This document shows positions 50,401-58,778 of a stretch of DNA of 64,000 bases, one piece after another. Position 1 is the first letter of the stretch. Each line of letters begins with the position of its first letter. The stretch is from positions 1 through 64,000 of the forward strand of contig NZ_JNXE01000003.1 of NCBI RefSeq assembly GCF_000716605.1, written 5' to 3'. Both the position numbers and the translations under genes were made by a program. Below the pieces are notes generated by a model, which saw only the letters and a list, made by a program, of their open reading frames with translations, had not been told where the DNA came from and made no database searches. The DNA is from Streptomyces sp. NRRL F-525. GTDB lineage: Bacteria; Actinomycetota; Actinomycetes; Streptomycetales; Streptomycetaceae.

Positions 50401-51516
50401 ATGCCGACGACGACGATCCGTGCCGAACATGTGGGAAGCCTGCTGCGCCCCGAGGAACTGCTGGCGGCGCGCGCCGCACACCGGCGCGGCGCTCTCTCCG
50501 ACAAGGAACTCACCGAGCTGGAGGACCAGGCCGCGGTAGCCGCGGTGAAGCTCCAACAGGACGCGGGGATACAGGTCTTCACCGACGGCGAGGTGCGCCG
50601 GGACGACTTCATGGCCTCGGTGGTGGAGACGGTCGGCGGGCTGGCACCGGCCGAGGAGTCCTCGTCCCGGCCGCGCTGGATCCGCGACAGCGACGGCGCG
50701 GAACTCGAGGGTGACGTCGCGTCGGTGGCCATCACGGAGCCTCTGTACCGGCGGACGCCGCTGTCCCTCGCGGAGGCCCGCTGGCTGTCCGGGAACACAC
50801 CGGGGCCGTACAAGATCACCATGGCCAGTCCGACGATGGTGGCGGGCTTCTGGCGGCCGGGGATCTCCGACGGCGTCTATCCGACCCGGCAGGACGCGGT
50901 GGCGGCGCTGGCCGGCATCTACCGACAGGACATCGCCGACCTGATCGACACCGGGGTCTCCTGGCTCCAGCTCGACTCGCTGGCCTACTGGGCCAACATC
51001 GATCCCGAGGCCGCCCGGATGCGCCGGGTCACTGACCTGGAGGGGCACCTCTCCCACATCATCGACACGGACAACGGCCTGATCCGTTCCGCCCGTTCGA
51101 GGCGCCCCGGCATGACCGTGGCCATGCACTTCTGCCGGGGCAACATGCGCAGCGCCTGGTCCGCCCAGGGCGGCTACGAGCCCATCGCGGAGCGGGTGTT
51201 CGGCGAGGTCGAGGTCGACCGCTTCCTGCTGGAGTACGACACGGAGCGCTCCGGCGGCTTCGAGCCGCTGCGCTTCGTGCCGCCCGCCAAGACCGTCGTC
51301 CTCGGGCTGGTGTCATCCAAGGTGGCGGAGCTGGAGTCGGTGGACACGCTGCGGCGGCGCATCGACGAGGCCTCGCGGTATCTGCCGCTGGAGCAGCTCG
51401 CCCTGAGTCCGCAGTGCGGGTTCGCCTCGACGAGCCAGGGCAATCTGCTGACCGTCGACGACCAGCGCCGCAAGCTGGAACTCGTCGCGGAGACGGCGCG
51501 TCTGGTCTGGGGCTGA
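50401..51516 (+). CDS. MetE C-domain-like (cobalamin-independent) methyltransferase
   Basis: A 371-residue homologue of the catalytic half of methionine synthase MetE. It starts with the family motif HVGSLLRPEEL, and the zinc ligands are all visible: His243 and Cys245 in AMHFCRGN, Glu278 in FLLEYD and Cys339 in SPQCGFAS. Short 'core' MetE proteins may transfer methyl groups to homocysteine or another thiol. ATG 50401 follows AAGGGA. In this context it could draw off 5-methyl-THF or a methylated intermediate as methionine. It is transcribed with TetR, about 100 bases downstream. Confidence 0.82.
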   Translation: MPTTTIRAEHVGSLLRPEELLAARAAHRRGALSDKELTELEDQAAVAAVKLQQDAGIQVFTDGEVRRDDFMASVVETVGGLAPAEESSSRPRWIRDSDGAELEGDVASVAITEPLYRRTPLSLAEARWLSGNTPGPYKITMASPTMVAGFWRPGISDGVYPTRQDAVAALAGIYRQDIADLIDTGVSWLQLDSLAYWANIDPEAARMRRVTDLEGHLSHIIDTDNGLIRSARSRRPGMTVAMHFCRGNMRSAWSAQGGYEPIAERVFGEVEVDRFLLEYDTERSGGFEPLRFVPPAKTVVLGLVSSKVAELESVDTLRRRIDEASRYLPLEQLALSPQCGFASTSQGNLLTVDDQRRKLELVAETARLVWG

Positions 51517-51582
51517 CGGCGGAACACCGCCCACGGCCTGAGGTGGCGGGCGGCGACCTCGGGCACCGCGGCGGCCGGGGGC

Positions 51583-52650
51583 TCAGACGCCGGGGCGGGC
51601 GGCGAGCCGTCGGTGCGGCTTCGCGTCGTAGGGCGAACCGTTGGACGCGATGGTCAGCAGCCTCTCCGCCTTCAACTCGGTCTCCTGCCACTCCCGTTCG
51701 GGGTCCGAGCCCCAGGTGATGCCCGCTCCGGCACCGAAGTTGAGGCGTTGCAGGGACCGGTCGATCCAGAACGTGCGGATGCCCACGGCCAGTTCGCCGG
51801 TGCCGCGATCGGCGTCGACCCAGCCGATGCCGCCGCAGTACGGCCCGCGCGGCGCGGTCTCCAGGGCCGCGATGATGCCGAGGGCGCTCTCCTTCGGGGC
51901 GCCCGTGACGGATCCCGGCGGGAAGGTCGCGGCCAGCAACTCGGGCCATCCCGCTCCGTCCCGCAGCTCGCCCCTCACCTTGGAGACCAGGTGGACGAGT
52001 CCGGGATGGCGCTCCACCGCGCACAGTTCCGGCACGGTGACGCTGCCGGTGGCGCACACGCGCCCCAGGTCGTTGCGGACCAGGTCGACGATCATCACGT
52101 TCTCGGCGTGGTCCTTCTCCAGGAGATCCGCCTCGGTACGCCCGGTGCCCTTGATGGGACCCGATTCGATCAGCCGCCCTTCGCGGCGCAGAAAGAGTTC
52201 AGGGGAGGCCGTGGCCACCTCGACTCCCGTACCCGGCAGCCTGATCAGGCCCGCGTACGGCGCCCGGTGACGCGCGGCCAGCCGGTCGGCCAGCGCCTCG
52301 ATGTCGGCGTCGGCCGCGATGGGCGCCGACAGCACGCGGCAGAGGTTGGCCTGGTACACCTCGCCGCGCGCGATGTGCTCGCGGATCCGCCGTACACCGT
52401 CCTTGTAGGCGTCGCGATCCAGCGAGGTGGTCCACAGCCCGGGCGCGGGCCCGTCCCAGCGGGCAGCTCGGGCGGGGCGCTGCGCGGCGGGCCGTACATC
52501 CCGGAAGCGGGCGCAGGTCAGACGCCCTTCGAAGTCGGCTACGACGGCCCAGAAACCCGCGGATTCGAGCGCGGCGGGGTCGTGCGTGACGTCGGCGAGC
52601 CCGGTCGCCACCCGGCCGCCGAGCCGGGCCAGCGGGGGGAGTTGCATCAT
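51583..52650 (-). CDS. pabB: Aminodeoxychorismate synthase component I (PabB-like)
   Basis: 355 residues of the chorismate-utilising fold. The diagnostic motif PIKGTGR (Lys167), which separates PabB from anthranilate synthase (PIAGT), is present. Further family motifs are VYQANLCR, ASPELFLRREGRLIESGP, ENVMIVDLVRNDLGRV, and FPPGSVTGAPKESALGIIAALE. It makes 4-amino-4-deoxychorismate on the way to p-aminobenzoate; PabA glutaminase and PabC lyase are not in the window. It is the last gene of the run folP, gcvT-like, metF, purU, folD, pabB. ATG 52650 is the first of two adjacent Met codons. Confidence 0.85.
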   Translation of the reverse strand: MMQLPPLARLGGRVATGLADVTHDPAALESAGFWAVVADFEGRLTCARFRDVRPAAQRPARAARWDGPAPGLWTTSLDRDAYKDGVRRIREHIARGEVYQANLCRVLSAPIAADADIEALADRLAARHRAPYAGLIRLPGTGVEVATASPELFLRREGRLIESGPIKGTGRTEADLLEKDHAENVMIVDLVRNDLGRVCATGSVTVPELCAVERHPGLVHLVSKVRGELRDGAGWPELLAATFPPGSVTGAPKESALGIIAALETAPRGPYCGGIGWVDADRGTGELAVGIRTFWIDRSLQRLNFGAGAGITWGSDPEREWQETELKAERLLTIASNGSPYDAKPHRRLAARPGV

Positions 52651-52735
52651 GTCCGGCACCTTTCCCGAGCGCGGAGACGGACCGTGGGGGCCCTCGTCGC
52701 CGGGCCCGGCCCCGGGCACGAGGTGCCCAACTCGC

Positions 52736-53599
52736 TTATGCGGGCACGGTCTTGGGCACCGCGTTCCACTCGGCCGCGCGCAGCGTGTTGACCATCAGCA
52801 TGGCGATGGTCATCGGGCCGACCCCGCCCGGTACGGGCGTGATGCGGCTGGCGATCCCGTCGAGTTCGGCGGCGCGGACGTCACCGGTCAGGCCGTCGGG
52901 GGTGCGGTGGATGCCGACGTCGATGACGGTGGCGCCGGGCTTGACGTGTTCGGGGCCGATGAGCCCCCGTACGCCGGTGGCGACCACGACGATGTCGGCG
53001 GGGCGGGTGACGGCGGCGAGGTCGGCGGTGAACTCGTGGGCGACCGTGACGGTGGCGCCGCGCCGCAGCAGCAACTGGGCCAGGGGGCGGCCGACGAGTT
53101 CGCCCCAGCCGACGACGGCGACGCACGCGCCCTTGATCTCGATGCCCTCCGCGTCGAGGAGTTCGACGACCCCGCTCGGGGTGCAGGGGCGCAACCCCCG
53201 TTCCCCGCGCGCCAGTCGGCCGGCGCTGGCCGTGGTCAGACCGTCGACGTCCTTGGCGGCGGGGATCCGGTCGATCAGGGTCGCGGCGTCCAGGCCTGCG
53301 GGCAGGGGCAGTTGGAGGAGGATGCCGGAGACGTCCGGGTCGGCCGTCAACTCGTCGATGACCGCGGCGACTTCGTCCTGGCGGGCATGGCGGGAGAGGT
53401 GGCGGTGGAAGTCGCGCATACCGGCCTCGCGGATGGCGCGCCGTTTGGCCGCGACGTAGACGGCGCTGGCCGGGTCGTCGCCGACCAGGATGGTCGCCAG
53501 GCCGGGCACCCGTCCGCGGGCCGCCCCCTCGGCGACCCGTTCGGCGACCCGGGCCCGGATGTCACGGGCGATCCGGGCCCCGTCGATGGTGGTTGTCAT
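52736..53599 (-). CDS. folD: Methylene-THF dehydrogenase / methenyl-THF cyclohydrolase
   Basis: 287 residues with all FolD hallmarks: YVAAKRRAIREAGM (catalytic Tyr and Lys), GILLQLPLP, KDVDGLTTASAGRLARG, PCTPSGVVELLD, the NADP motif VVGWGELVGRPLAQLLL (usually VGRS..VGxP), DVGIHRTPDGLTGDV, and TPVPGGVGPMTIAML. It converts 5,10-methylene-THF to 10-formyl-THF. The start at 53599 (MTTTIDGAR) is preferred. It is a second-copy-type gene placed in a catabolic cluster; a housekeeping folD elsewhere is expected but unseen. Confidence 0.92.
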   Translation of the reverse strand: MTTTIDGARIARDIRARVAERVAEGAARGRVPGLATILVGDDPASAVYVAAKRRAIREAGMRDFHRHLSRHARQDEVAAVIDELTADPDVSGILLQLPLPAGLDAATLIDRIPAAKDVDGLTTASAGRLARGERGLRPCTPSGVVELLDAEGIEIKGACVAVVGWGELVGRPLAQLLLRRGATVTVAHEFTADLAAVTRPADIVVVATGVRGLIGPEHVKPGATVIDVGIHRTPDGLTGDVRAAELDGIASRITPVPGGVGPMTIAMLMVNTLRAAEWNAVPKTVPA

Positions 53600-53709
53600 G
53601 ATGGCGAACCGCTTTCTGCTGGTGAACGCTTCACCCGGTGAGGAGGACTGTCTGCTGAGGGCGCGGCACAACTACCGGTTGCTGGACGGATGTTGGGCCG
53701 ATACGTGGT

Positions 53710-54618
53710 TCAAGCGAAGACAATGGTGTGCTTGCCGTCGCGGATGACGCGGTCCTCGGCGTGCCACAGCACCGCGCGGGAGAGGACGGCGCGTTCCACG
53801 TCGGCGCCGCGCCGGGTGAGGTCGCCGGCGGTGTGGGCGTGGCTGACGCGCACCACGTCCTGCTCGATGATCGGGCCCTCGTCGAGGTCCTCGGTGACGT
53901 AGTGGGCGGTCGCGCCCACCAGTTTCACACCGCGCTCCTTGGCCTTGGCGTAGGGACCGGCGCCGATGAACGCGGGCAGGAAGGAGTGGTGGATGTTGAT
54001 GATCGGCACACCGACCCGCTCGATGAAGTCGCCGGAGAGGATCTGCATGTAGCGGGCGAGGACGACGAAGTCGACGTTGTCCTTGAGCAGCCGCAGGTGC
54101 TCCGCCTCGGCGGCCGACTTGTCCGCCCCCATCGACGGCACATGGAAGAAGGGGATGCCGAACGACCGCACCTCCTCGGCCGTGTCCGGGTGATTGGAGA
54201 TCACCATGCTGATGCTGACGGGGAGTTGGCCCTGTCGGTGGCGCCAGAGCAGGTCGAGCAGACAGTGGTCGGACTTGGAGGCGAAGATCGCCACCCGCTT
54301 CGGCACGGACAGGTCGCGCAGGGTGTAGGAGAGGCCGTACGGCTTCACCAGCTCCTTGTCGAAGTCGGCGCGGAGAGCGGGCAGTTGGGCCCGCAGGCCG
54401 TCCAGTCCGAAGACGGTGCGCTGGAAGAAGGCACCGCCCTGCGGGTTGTCGGAGTACTGGTCGAGGGAGACGATGTTGGCGCCGTGCCGGCCGAGTACCG
54501 AGGTCACGGCCGCGACGATGCCGGTGGCGTCGGCACCCTGGACGATCAGCGATGCCTGGTGCCCCGCTCCCCCGGTCTTCTGGGCGGTGCCGTTGGGGGC
54601 GGCCTGCGTGACGGTCAT
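53710..54618 (-). CDS. purU: Formyl-THF deformylase
   Basis: 302 residues. An N-terminal ACT domain (SLIVQGADATGIVAAVTSVLGRHGANIVSLDQYSDNPQGGAFFQRTVF) precedes the formyltransferase-fold hydrolase domain with NIHHSFLPAF (Asn208, His210), TAHYVTEDLDEGPII (catalytic Asp) and VVLARYMQILS. It hydrolyses 10-formyl-THF to formate and THF and so closes the cycle. Its ATG overlaps the metF stop (ATGA), indicating translational coupling. Confidence 0.92.
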   Translation of the reverse strand: MTVTQAAPNGTAQKTGGAGHQASLIVQGADATGIVAAVTSVLGRHGANIVSLDQYSDNPQGGAFFQRTVFGLDGLRAQLPALRADFDKELVKPYGLSYTLRDLSVPKRVAIFASKSDHCLLDLLWRHRQGQLPVSISMVISNHPDTAEEVRSFGIPFFHVPSMGADKSAAEAEHLRLLKDNVDFVVLARYMQILSGDFIERVGVPIINIHHSFLPAFIGAGPYAKAKERGVKLVGATAHYVTEDLDEGPIIEQDVVRVSHAHTAGDLTRRGADVERAVLSRAVLWHAEDRVIRDGKHTIVFA

Positions 54619-55487
54619 ACGAGGTTGTCCTTCCTGAACTGTGCGACCCACTCGGACGTGGCCCGCAGGCCGCCGAAGGTGTAGAAGTGGATCTTTATGT
54701 CTCCGTGGCGGGCCGGGTCGTAGCCGTCCGCGAGCGCGCGCAGGAACTTGTCGGGGCCCGCGGTGCCCATCAGGTTGGTGATGGACAGGCCGTACTTCTT
54801 GGCGATCGAGGCGCTGGTGCCGACGCCGAACCGTGCGGCGTACGACATCAGCCGCCGCACACCGGCCGGGCCCGGGACACCGATCCGGACGGGCAGCGTG
54901 ATGCCCTCCGCACGGACCTTCTCCAGCCAGTCCAGGACGGGGTCCACGTCGAACCCGAACTGGGTGATGACACTGCCGTCGAGTTCCTGCCCGGCGATGG
55001 ACGCGCTCTTCTCCCGCAGCGCGGACCACAGCACGTCCCCGGCGATGTCCGGGTGGCCCTCGGGATAACCGCTGATGCTGACGTGCCGGACGCCGTACTC
55101 CCGCAGCAGTCCCGTCTCGATCAGGGCGAGCGCGTCCTCGTAGGGGCCCTCGGGGTGGGTCGGGTCGCCGCCGACGGTGAAGACATTCGCGCCGGTGCCG
55201 TCGGCCCGCAGGGCGGCGAGGAACTCCTCGAACTCACCCTGCGAGCCGAGGCGCCGGGCGGAGATGTGCGGCACCGGCACGAAGCCGAGCCGCTTCACCG
55301 CCCGGGACGCCTCCAGGCGCATAGCGAGGTTCTCGTTGCCGAGGAAGGTGACGTTGATGCGGGTGCCCTGCGGGATGGAGTCCCGGGCCTCTTCCAGCTT
55401 GGGGACGTCCTTGCCCGTCATCTCCAGGGAGAAGCCCTCCAGCAGCGATGTACTCACCGCCGCCGAGGCCGTGCTGAGGGGGTTCAT
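54615..55487 (-). CDS. metF: Methylene-THF reductase-like protein
   Basis: 290 residues of the MetF TIM-barrel family: GTRINVTFLGNENLAMRLEASRAVKRLGFVPVPHISARR, NVFTVGGDPTHPEGPYEDALALIETG, SISGYPEGHPDI, VITQFGFDVDPVLDWLEKVRAEGITLPVRIGVPGPAG. Here it would run towards methylene-THF, oxidising the 5-methyl-THF produced by the demethylases, as MetF does in sphingomonad LigM clusters. An AGGAG lies upstream of ATG 55487. It is coupled to purU by the ATGA overlap and lies 140 bases after the second GcvT-like gene. Confidence 0.88.
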   Translation of the reverse strand: MNPLSTASAAVSTSLLEGFSLEMTGKDVPKLEEARDSIPQGTRINVTFLGNENLAMRLEASRAVKRLGFVPVPHISARRLGSQGEFEEFLAALRADGTGANVFTVGGDPTHPEGPYEDALALIETGLLREYGVRHVSISGYPEGHPDIAGDVLWSALREKSASIAGQELDGSVITQFGFDVDPVLDWLEKVRAEGITLPVRIGVPGPAGVRRLMSYAARFGVGTSASIAKKYGLSITNLMGTAGPDKFLRALADGYDPARHGDIKIHFYTFGGLRATSEWVAQFRKDNLV

Positions 55488-55500
55488 CGTGCTCCTTGTC

Positions 55501-55526
55501 GATAGAGAGAGTCGATAGAGAGAGGG
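55501..55526. repeat. Short GATAGAGAGA direct repeat
   Basis: GATAGAGAGAGTC followed by GATAGAGAGAGGG, two 13-base copies in the metF leader. Probably trivial, but purine-rich and close to the ribosome site. Confidence 0.5.
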
Positions 55527-55551
55527 GAAGAAACAGCTCCGGCGATGTCCA

Positions 55552-55610
55552 GCGCCCCTTAGGGGCGCGGGGAACTGCGCGACCAGCCCCCGCGGACCCG
55601 CAGCCGACGC
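55552..55610. repeat. Streptomyces-type intergenic hairpin repeat
   Basis: GCGCCCC TTA GGGGCGC hairpin (55552-55568) followed by GGGGAACTGCGCGACCAGCCCC. From memory this sequence is a frequent intergenic element of Streptomyces chromosomes, often a terminator. Here it lies inside the gcvT-like/metF run, so it may attenuate or stabilise the transcript. Confidence 0.75.
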
Positions 55611-55627
55611 ACCGGCAACCAGCGGAG

Positions 55628-56968
55628 CTACCCGCGCCGGTACTCGGTGCGCGCATGCCGATCGAACGGGCTCACCTGGACGGTCGCGCGGATGCGCGGG
55701 AACCCGAGGTCGGCCTCGGGGTCGGTACCCAGCCCCGGGTGCTCACCCCAGACCACGGTCACCTCGGTACCGGGCTCGGCGTGCGCGGAGTCGATCAGCG
55801 TCTGCGCCAGAACCGTGCCGACGGGATCGATCGACGCGGTCTGCATGGTCGTACCGACCAGACCGGCCGAGGTCTCCACCCGGTGCCGGGCGTAGGTGAG
55901 GACGAAGCCGGGGTCCTCTCCCCCGCCGACCACCCGGCGCACGTCGTCGGCGTCGAAGACCAGCGTGACCTTGGTGCGGCGGGGTTCGTCCTTCGCCTTG
56001 AGCAGGGCGTCACGGCCGTGGAAGTTGTGCCCGAAGTGGATCAGCTTGCCGTAGCCCAGCTCGTACGGGGAGACGTAGTAGTCGGCGATGTCCTCCGAGA
56101 AGTAGCTGCCGTTGAGGGGACGCTTTCCCTCGATGCCGAACAGGGGCAACCAGGCGCGGTATTCCGCGAGTTCGGGGTCGCCGTAGATGCCCGGGACCGG
56201 CGAGGGGATCCAGCCGCTCTCCACACTCGGCGTCGTGTACGCCAGCGCGCCGACCTGGACCAGGCCCAGCGGTTCGCCGGCCTTGAGGAAGGCCTCGTGC
56301 ACGTACGCCGCGTGCTCCCACGGGCCGATGAACTCGTAGCCGGCCTGCCCGGCCATGCCGTGGCGCAGCGCCTCGAAGGAGCGGCCGTCCAGCGTGACCG
56401 GCGTCGAATGGAAGAACTTGGTCTCCGGCAGCGGCCCGCCGAAGACCTTCCCGATCACCTCCAGCGCCAGCGGACCCTGGATCTGGTAGCGGAACAGCTT
56501 GGGGTCACCGCCGCCGGGACGGAAGGCGGAGGACGCGTCGGTCTCGAAGCCGACGTCGTAGCCGCCCTTCTCCGCGTGGTACTGCACCCAGTGCTGGGCG
56601 GCGGGGACACCGCTGAGGAGGTACTTGTCCTCGGCGTGCCGGGCGAGGATGCCGTCGGTGACGATCTTGCCGTCGCGGGTGACCGGTACGTACTGCTTGG
56701 CCTGGCCGACCGCGAACTTCTCGAAGTTGTTGGCGCCGTACTCCGCCAGCACGCGGGTGGCGTCGGGGCCCTCGATCCACAGGTCGAACATGTGGTGCGA
56801 GAGGTTGAGCAGCGCGACGCCCTCGTGCCAGGCCGCCTGCTCCTGACGCCAGCCGACGTACTCCCGCTCGACCACCTCGGGGGTCCACGGCTCGGCGTTC
56901 GGCTGCCACAGCAGACCGATGGCCGAACCGGCCTTGTCGATGCCGTCCTGAAGACTGGGGATTGCCAT
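55628..56968 (-). CDS. GcvT/LigM-type folate-dependent methyltransferase (copy 2)
   Basis: 446 residues from ATG 56968 (MAIPSLQDGI, AGGAG upstream). Features shared with copy 3 and LigM-type proteins: HEGVALLNLSHHMFDLWIEGPDATRVLAEYGANNFEKFAVGQAKQYVPVTRDGKIVTDGI, RYQIQGPLALEVIGKVFGG, VESGWIPSPVPGIYGDPELAEYRAWLP, and DYYVSPYELGYGKLIHFGHNFHGRDALLKAKDEP. It directly precedes metF and purU, the best evidence that its product is 5-methyl-THF. The methyl donor is unknown; a methoxylated aromatic acid is the leading guess and an N-methyl compound an alternative. A perfect operator palindrome overlaps its promoter region. Confidence 0.8.
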   Translation of the reverse strand: MAIPSLQDGIDKAGSAIGLLWQPNAEPWTPEVVEREYVGWRQEQAAWHEGVALLNLSHHMFDLWIEGPDATRVLAEYGANNFEKFAVGQAKQYVPVTRDGKIVTDGILARHAEDKYLLSGVPAAQHWVQYHAEKGGYDVGFETDASSAFRPGGGDPKLFRYQIQGPLALEVIGKVFGGPLPETKFFHSTPVTLDGRSFEALRHGMAGQAGYEFIGPWEHAAYVHEAFLKAGEPLGLVQVGALAYTTPSVESGWIPSPVPGIYGDPELAEYRAWLPLFGIEGKRPLNGSYFSEDIADYYVSPYELGYGKLIHFGHNFHGRDALLKAKDEPRRTKVTLVFDADDVRRVVGGGEDPGFVLTYARHRVETSAGLVGTTMQTASIDPVGTVLAQTLIDSAHAEPGTEVTVVWGEHPGLGTDPEADLGFPRIRATVQVSPFDRHARTEYRRG

Positions 56969-57000
56969 TGCGGCTCCTCTCAAAGCCAATTCCCTGAAGT

Positions 57001-57016
57001 ACTAGATCGATCTAGT
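57001..57016. promoter_or_regulatory. C1-regulon palindrome ACTAGATCGATCTAGT (perfect)
   Basis: A perfect 16-base palindrome 33-48 bases upstream of the second GcvT-like start. It is the reference sequence for the element found at 47183, 49567, 57071, 58106, 58141 and 63152. Confidence 0.8.
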
Positions 57017-57070
57017 GACGCGGCTCGTCACCTCGTGACCGGCTCACTTCGGGAAGGAAAAAGGGGGATC

Positions 57071-57086
57071 GCTAGAACGATCTAGC
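57071..57086. promoter_or_regulatory. C1-regulon palindrome GCTAGAACGATCTAGC
   Basis: A second copy 70 bases from the perfect one, overlapping the folP stop codon. The pair flanks the probable promoter of the second GcvT-like gene and is spaced for cooperative binding. Confidence 0.72.
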
Positions 57087-58053
57087 GCAAGCTAGCAGAA
57101 GCGTTTGGAGCTTGGCGAGACTCGTGCGGCGCCTTTCTGTACGGGCTCCGCACGCCGCTCTCCGACGCCGAGACCGGACGGTCGCCCGCCCAGGCGGCGG
57201 CCACGCACACCGCGTGCAGACTGGAGCGGACGTCGTGCACGCGCACGCAGAACGCACCGGCCGCGGCGGCCAGCGCGGACACCGCCGCGGTGGCCGCGTC
57301 ACGGTCGCCCGGCACCGAGTCGATCCCCGCCCGGTCGCTCAACGCGGCACCGATGAAACGCTTCCTGGATGCCCCCACCAGCACCGGGAACCCGGTGGCC
57401 CGCAGGGCCGGCAGATGGGCAAGGAGTTCCCAGTCGTGGGTCGCGCACTTGGCGAACCCGATTCCGGGATCAATGATGATGCGCCCCGGATCGATTCCGG
57501 CCGCGGTGAGTGCCTCCACGCGGCGCAGCAGTTCGGAGGTGACGTCGCCGACGACATCGCCGTAGACCGCGTGGCGGTCCATCTCGCGGCTGGGCGCACG
57601 CCAGTGCATCGCCACGTACGGCACCCCGGTCTCCGCGACGACGGCGGCCATGGCGGGATCCGCCAGCCCGCCGCTGACGTCGTTCACCAGACACGCGCCG
57701 GCCTCGATCGCGGCGCGGGCGACCGCGGCGCGCATGGTGTCCACGCTGACGGCCACCTCCGCGCGCACCAGTTCCCGCACGACGGGCACCACACGGGCCA
57801 ACTCCGCCTCCACCGAGACGGGTTGGGCTCCCGGCCGGGTGGACTCGCCGCCCACGTCGACCAGGTCCGCGCCCTGCTCGGCGAGGCGCAGGCCTTGTTC
57901 CACGGCCCGTCCGGTCTCGGCGTACCGGCCACCGTCGGAGAACGAGTCGGGAGTCACGTTCAGGATGCCCATCACCAGACACCGGCCGGGTTGCGGGAGC
58001 CCCGCCGGGCCTCTCGGGGGTGGTTGCGCGAACGCGCGTCGCATGTCGATCAT
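57082..58053 (-). CDS. folP: Dihydropteroate synthase
   Basis: 323 residues with the DHPS motifs VMGILNVTPDSFSDGGRY, DLVDVGGESTRPGAQPVS, VSVDTMRAAVARAAIEAGACLVNDVSGG, MHWRAPSREMD, IIIDPGIGFAKCATHDWELL, LVGASRKRFIG and the final RVHDV (substrate-binding His). It joins p-aminobenzoate to dihydropterin pyrophosphate. The C-terminus runs ~45 residues past the domain and looks disordered. It is the first gene of the minus-strand run and has two operator copies upstream. An extra folP could raise folate supply or give sulfonamide tolerance. Confidence 0.92.
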   Translation of the reverse strand: MIDMRRAFAQPPPRGPAGLPQPGRCLVMGILNVTPDSFSDGGRYAETGRAVEQGLRLAEQGADLVDVGGESTRPGAQPVSVEAELARVVPVVRELVRAEVAVSVDTMRAAVARAAIEAGACLVNDVSGGLADPAMAAVVAETGVPYVAMHWRAPSREMDRHAVYGDVVGDVTSELLRRVEALTAAGIDPGRIIIDPGIGFAKCATHDWELLAHLPALRATGFPVLVGASRKRFIGAALSDRAGIDSVPGDRDAATAAVSALAAAAGAFCVRVHDVRSSLHAVCVAAAWAGDRPVSASESGVRSPYRKAPHESRQAPNASASLR

Positions 58054-58105
58054 CGGTCGAACGACCTCCTCCGCCTGCGGGCCGTACGCCCTGCGAGCTG
58101 GAAAA

Positions 58106-58121
58106 GCTAAATCGATATAGC
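58106..58121. promoter_or_regulatory. C1-regulon palindrome GCTAAATCGATATAGC
   Basis: Operator-like copy 53 bases upstream of the folP start; one of two copies whose starts are 35 bases apart. Confidence 0.72.
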
Positions 58122-58140
58122 GGGCACGTTACAACGGATT

Positions 58141-58156
58141 GCTAAATCGTTCTAGT
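58141..58156. promoter_or_regulatory. C1-regulon palindrome GCTAAATCGTTCTAGT
   Basis: Second operator-like copy in the folP promoter region. Its right half CGTTCTAGT recurs exactly at 63159-63167 upstream of the substrate-binding protein gene. Confidence 0.7.
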
Positions 58157-58778
58157 CCTTGGCGGTTCGATTTCGTCGCCGGCCTTCCGACGCCGCCCCT
58201 CGACGTGGGCGTAGCGGTCGTGACCGGTCGGAGCGCTGCGGCGCCAGCTGCCGGGCGTGTCCCGGCGGTGGGCGACCACGTCGCCGGGCGGCTCGGCGCG
58301 CAGGCGGGCGGGCGACCACATGACCGGCGGCCAGACTGGTCGTGTCACCGACCACCCCCATGGGCGGCAGAGAGCGCGTCTCGGCGATGGTGTCGTCCTC
58401 GCCCGCGCGCAGGATGGCCGGTGGGGGGCGACACGCGGCTGGCCTTCCGTTGGCGCGGCGGCGCAGCGCCATCGCCTGTCCCTTCAAGACGGCTCGGCGC
58501 ACCACCCTCACCCTTCTCTTCAAGACGGCTCTGCGCGACCACGCGAGGGTACGGAGGGACGCGGAACTCCCGGTACGAGCCCGCTTCAGGGTCCTGATCC
58601 CCACCGCGCCGTACCGTACGGTTCAGTGCCGCACAAGGCCGGGCAATTCGATCCGCCAGAACCGGTGCACCCGGCGTCCCGTGGCCGCCAGTGCTTCGGC
58701 TCCGGTCGGCCTCCTTACAATGAGTGAACGCCGTGTCGCTGGGACTCAGGTGCGCACGACAAGGTCGGAGCATGGGTG
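58157..58778. other. Intergenic region, folP to lacI
   Basis: About 620 bases without a supported gene; open frames on both strands are Arg-rich and unlike proteins. It contains a 19-base direct repeat, CTTCAAGACGGCTCNGCGC at 58482-58500 and 58518-58536 (36-base period), and the CGTACCGTACGGTT element at 58610-58623. Possibly gene remnants plus two promoters. Confidence 0.5.
58610..58623. promoter_or_regulatory. CGTACCGTACGGTT element upstream of lacI 2
   Basis: A 14-base sequence containing the palindrome ACCGTACGGT, repeated identically at 60068-60081 upstream of the third GcvT-like gene. It is a candidate LacI operator for both genes; a partial copy (CGTACCGTAC) is at 50357, 34 bases upstream of the MetE-like gene. 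Confidence 0.5.

Noticed and set aside
48547..51129. One 860-residue minus-strand gene
   Set aside because: Only the last 303 codons form a LysR protein. The rest is antisense to TetR and the MetE-like gene and has no protein features; high G+C DNA keeps antisense frames open.
58152..58604. 150-residue Arg-rich frame between folP and lacI 2
   Set aside because: Very basic, low-complexity product, with overlapping open frames on the other strand; the direct repeat inside explains its pattern.
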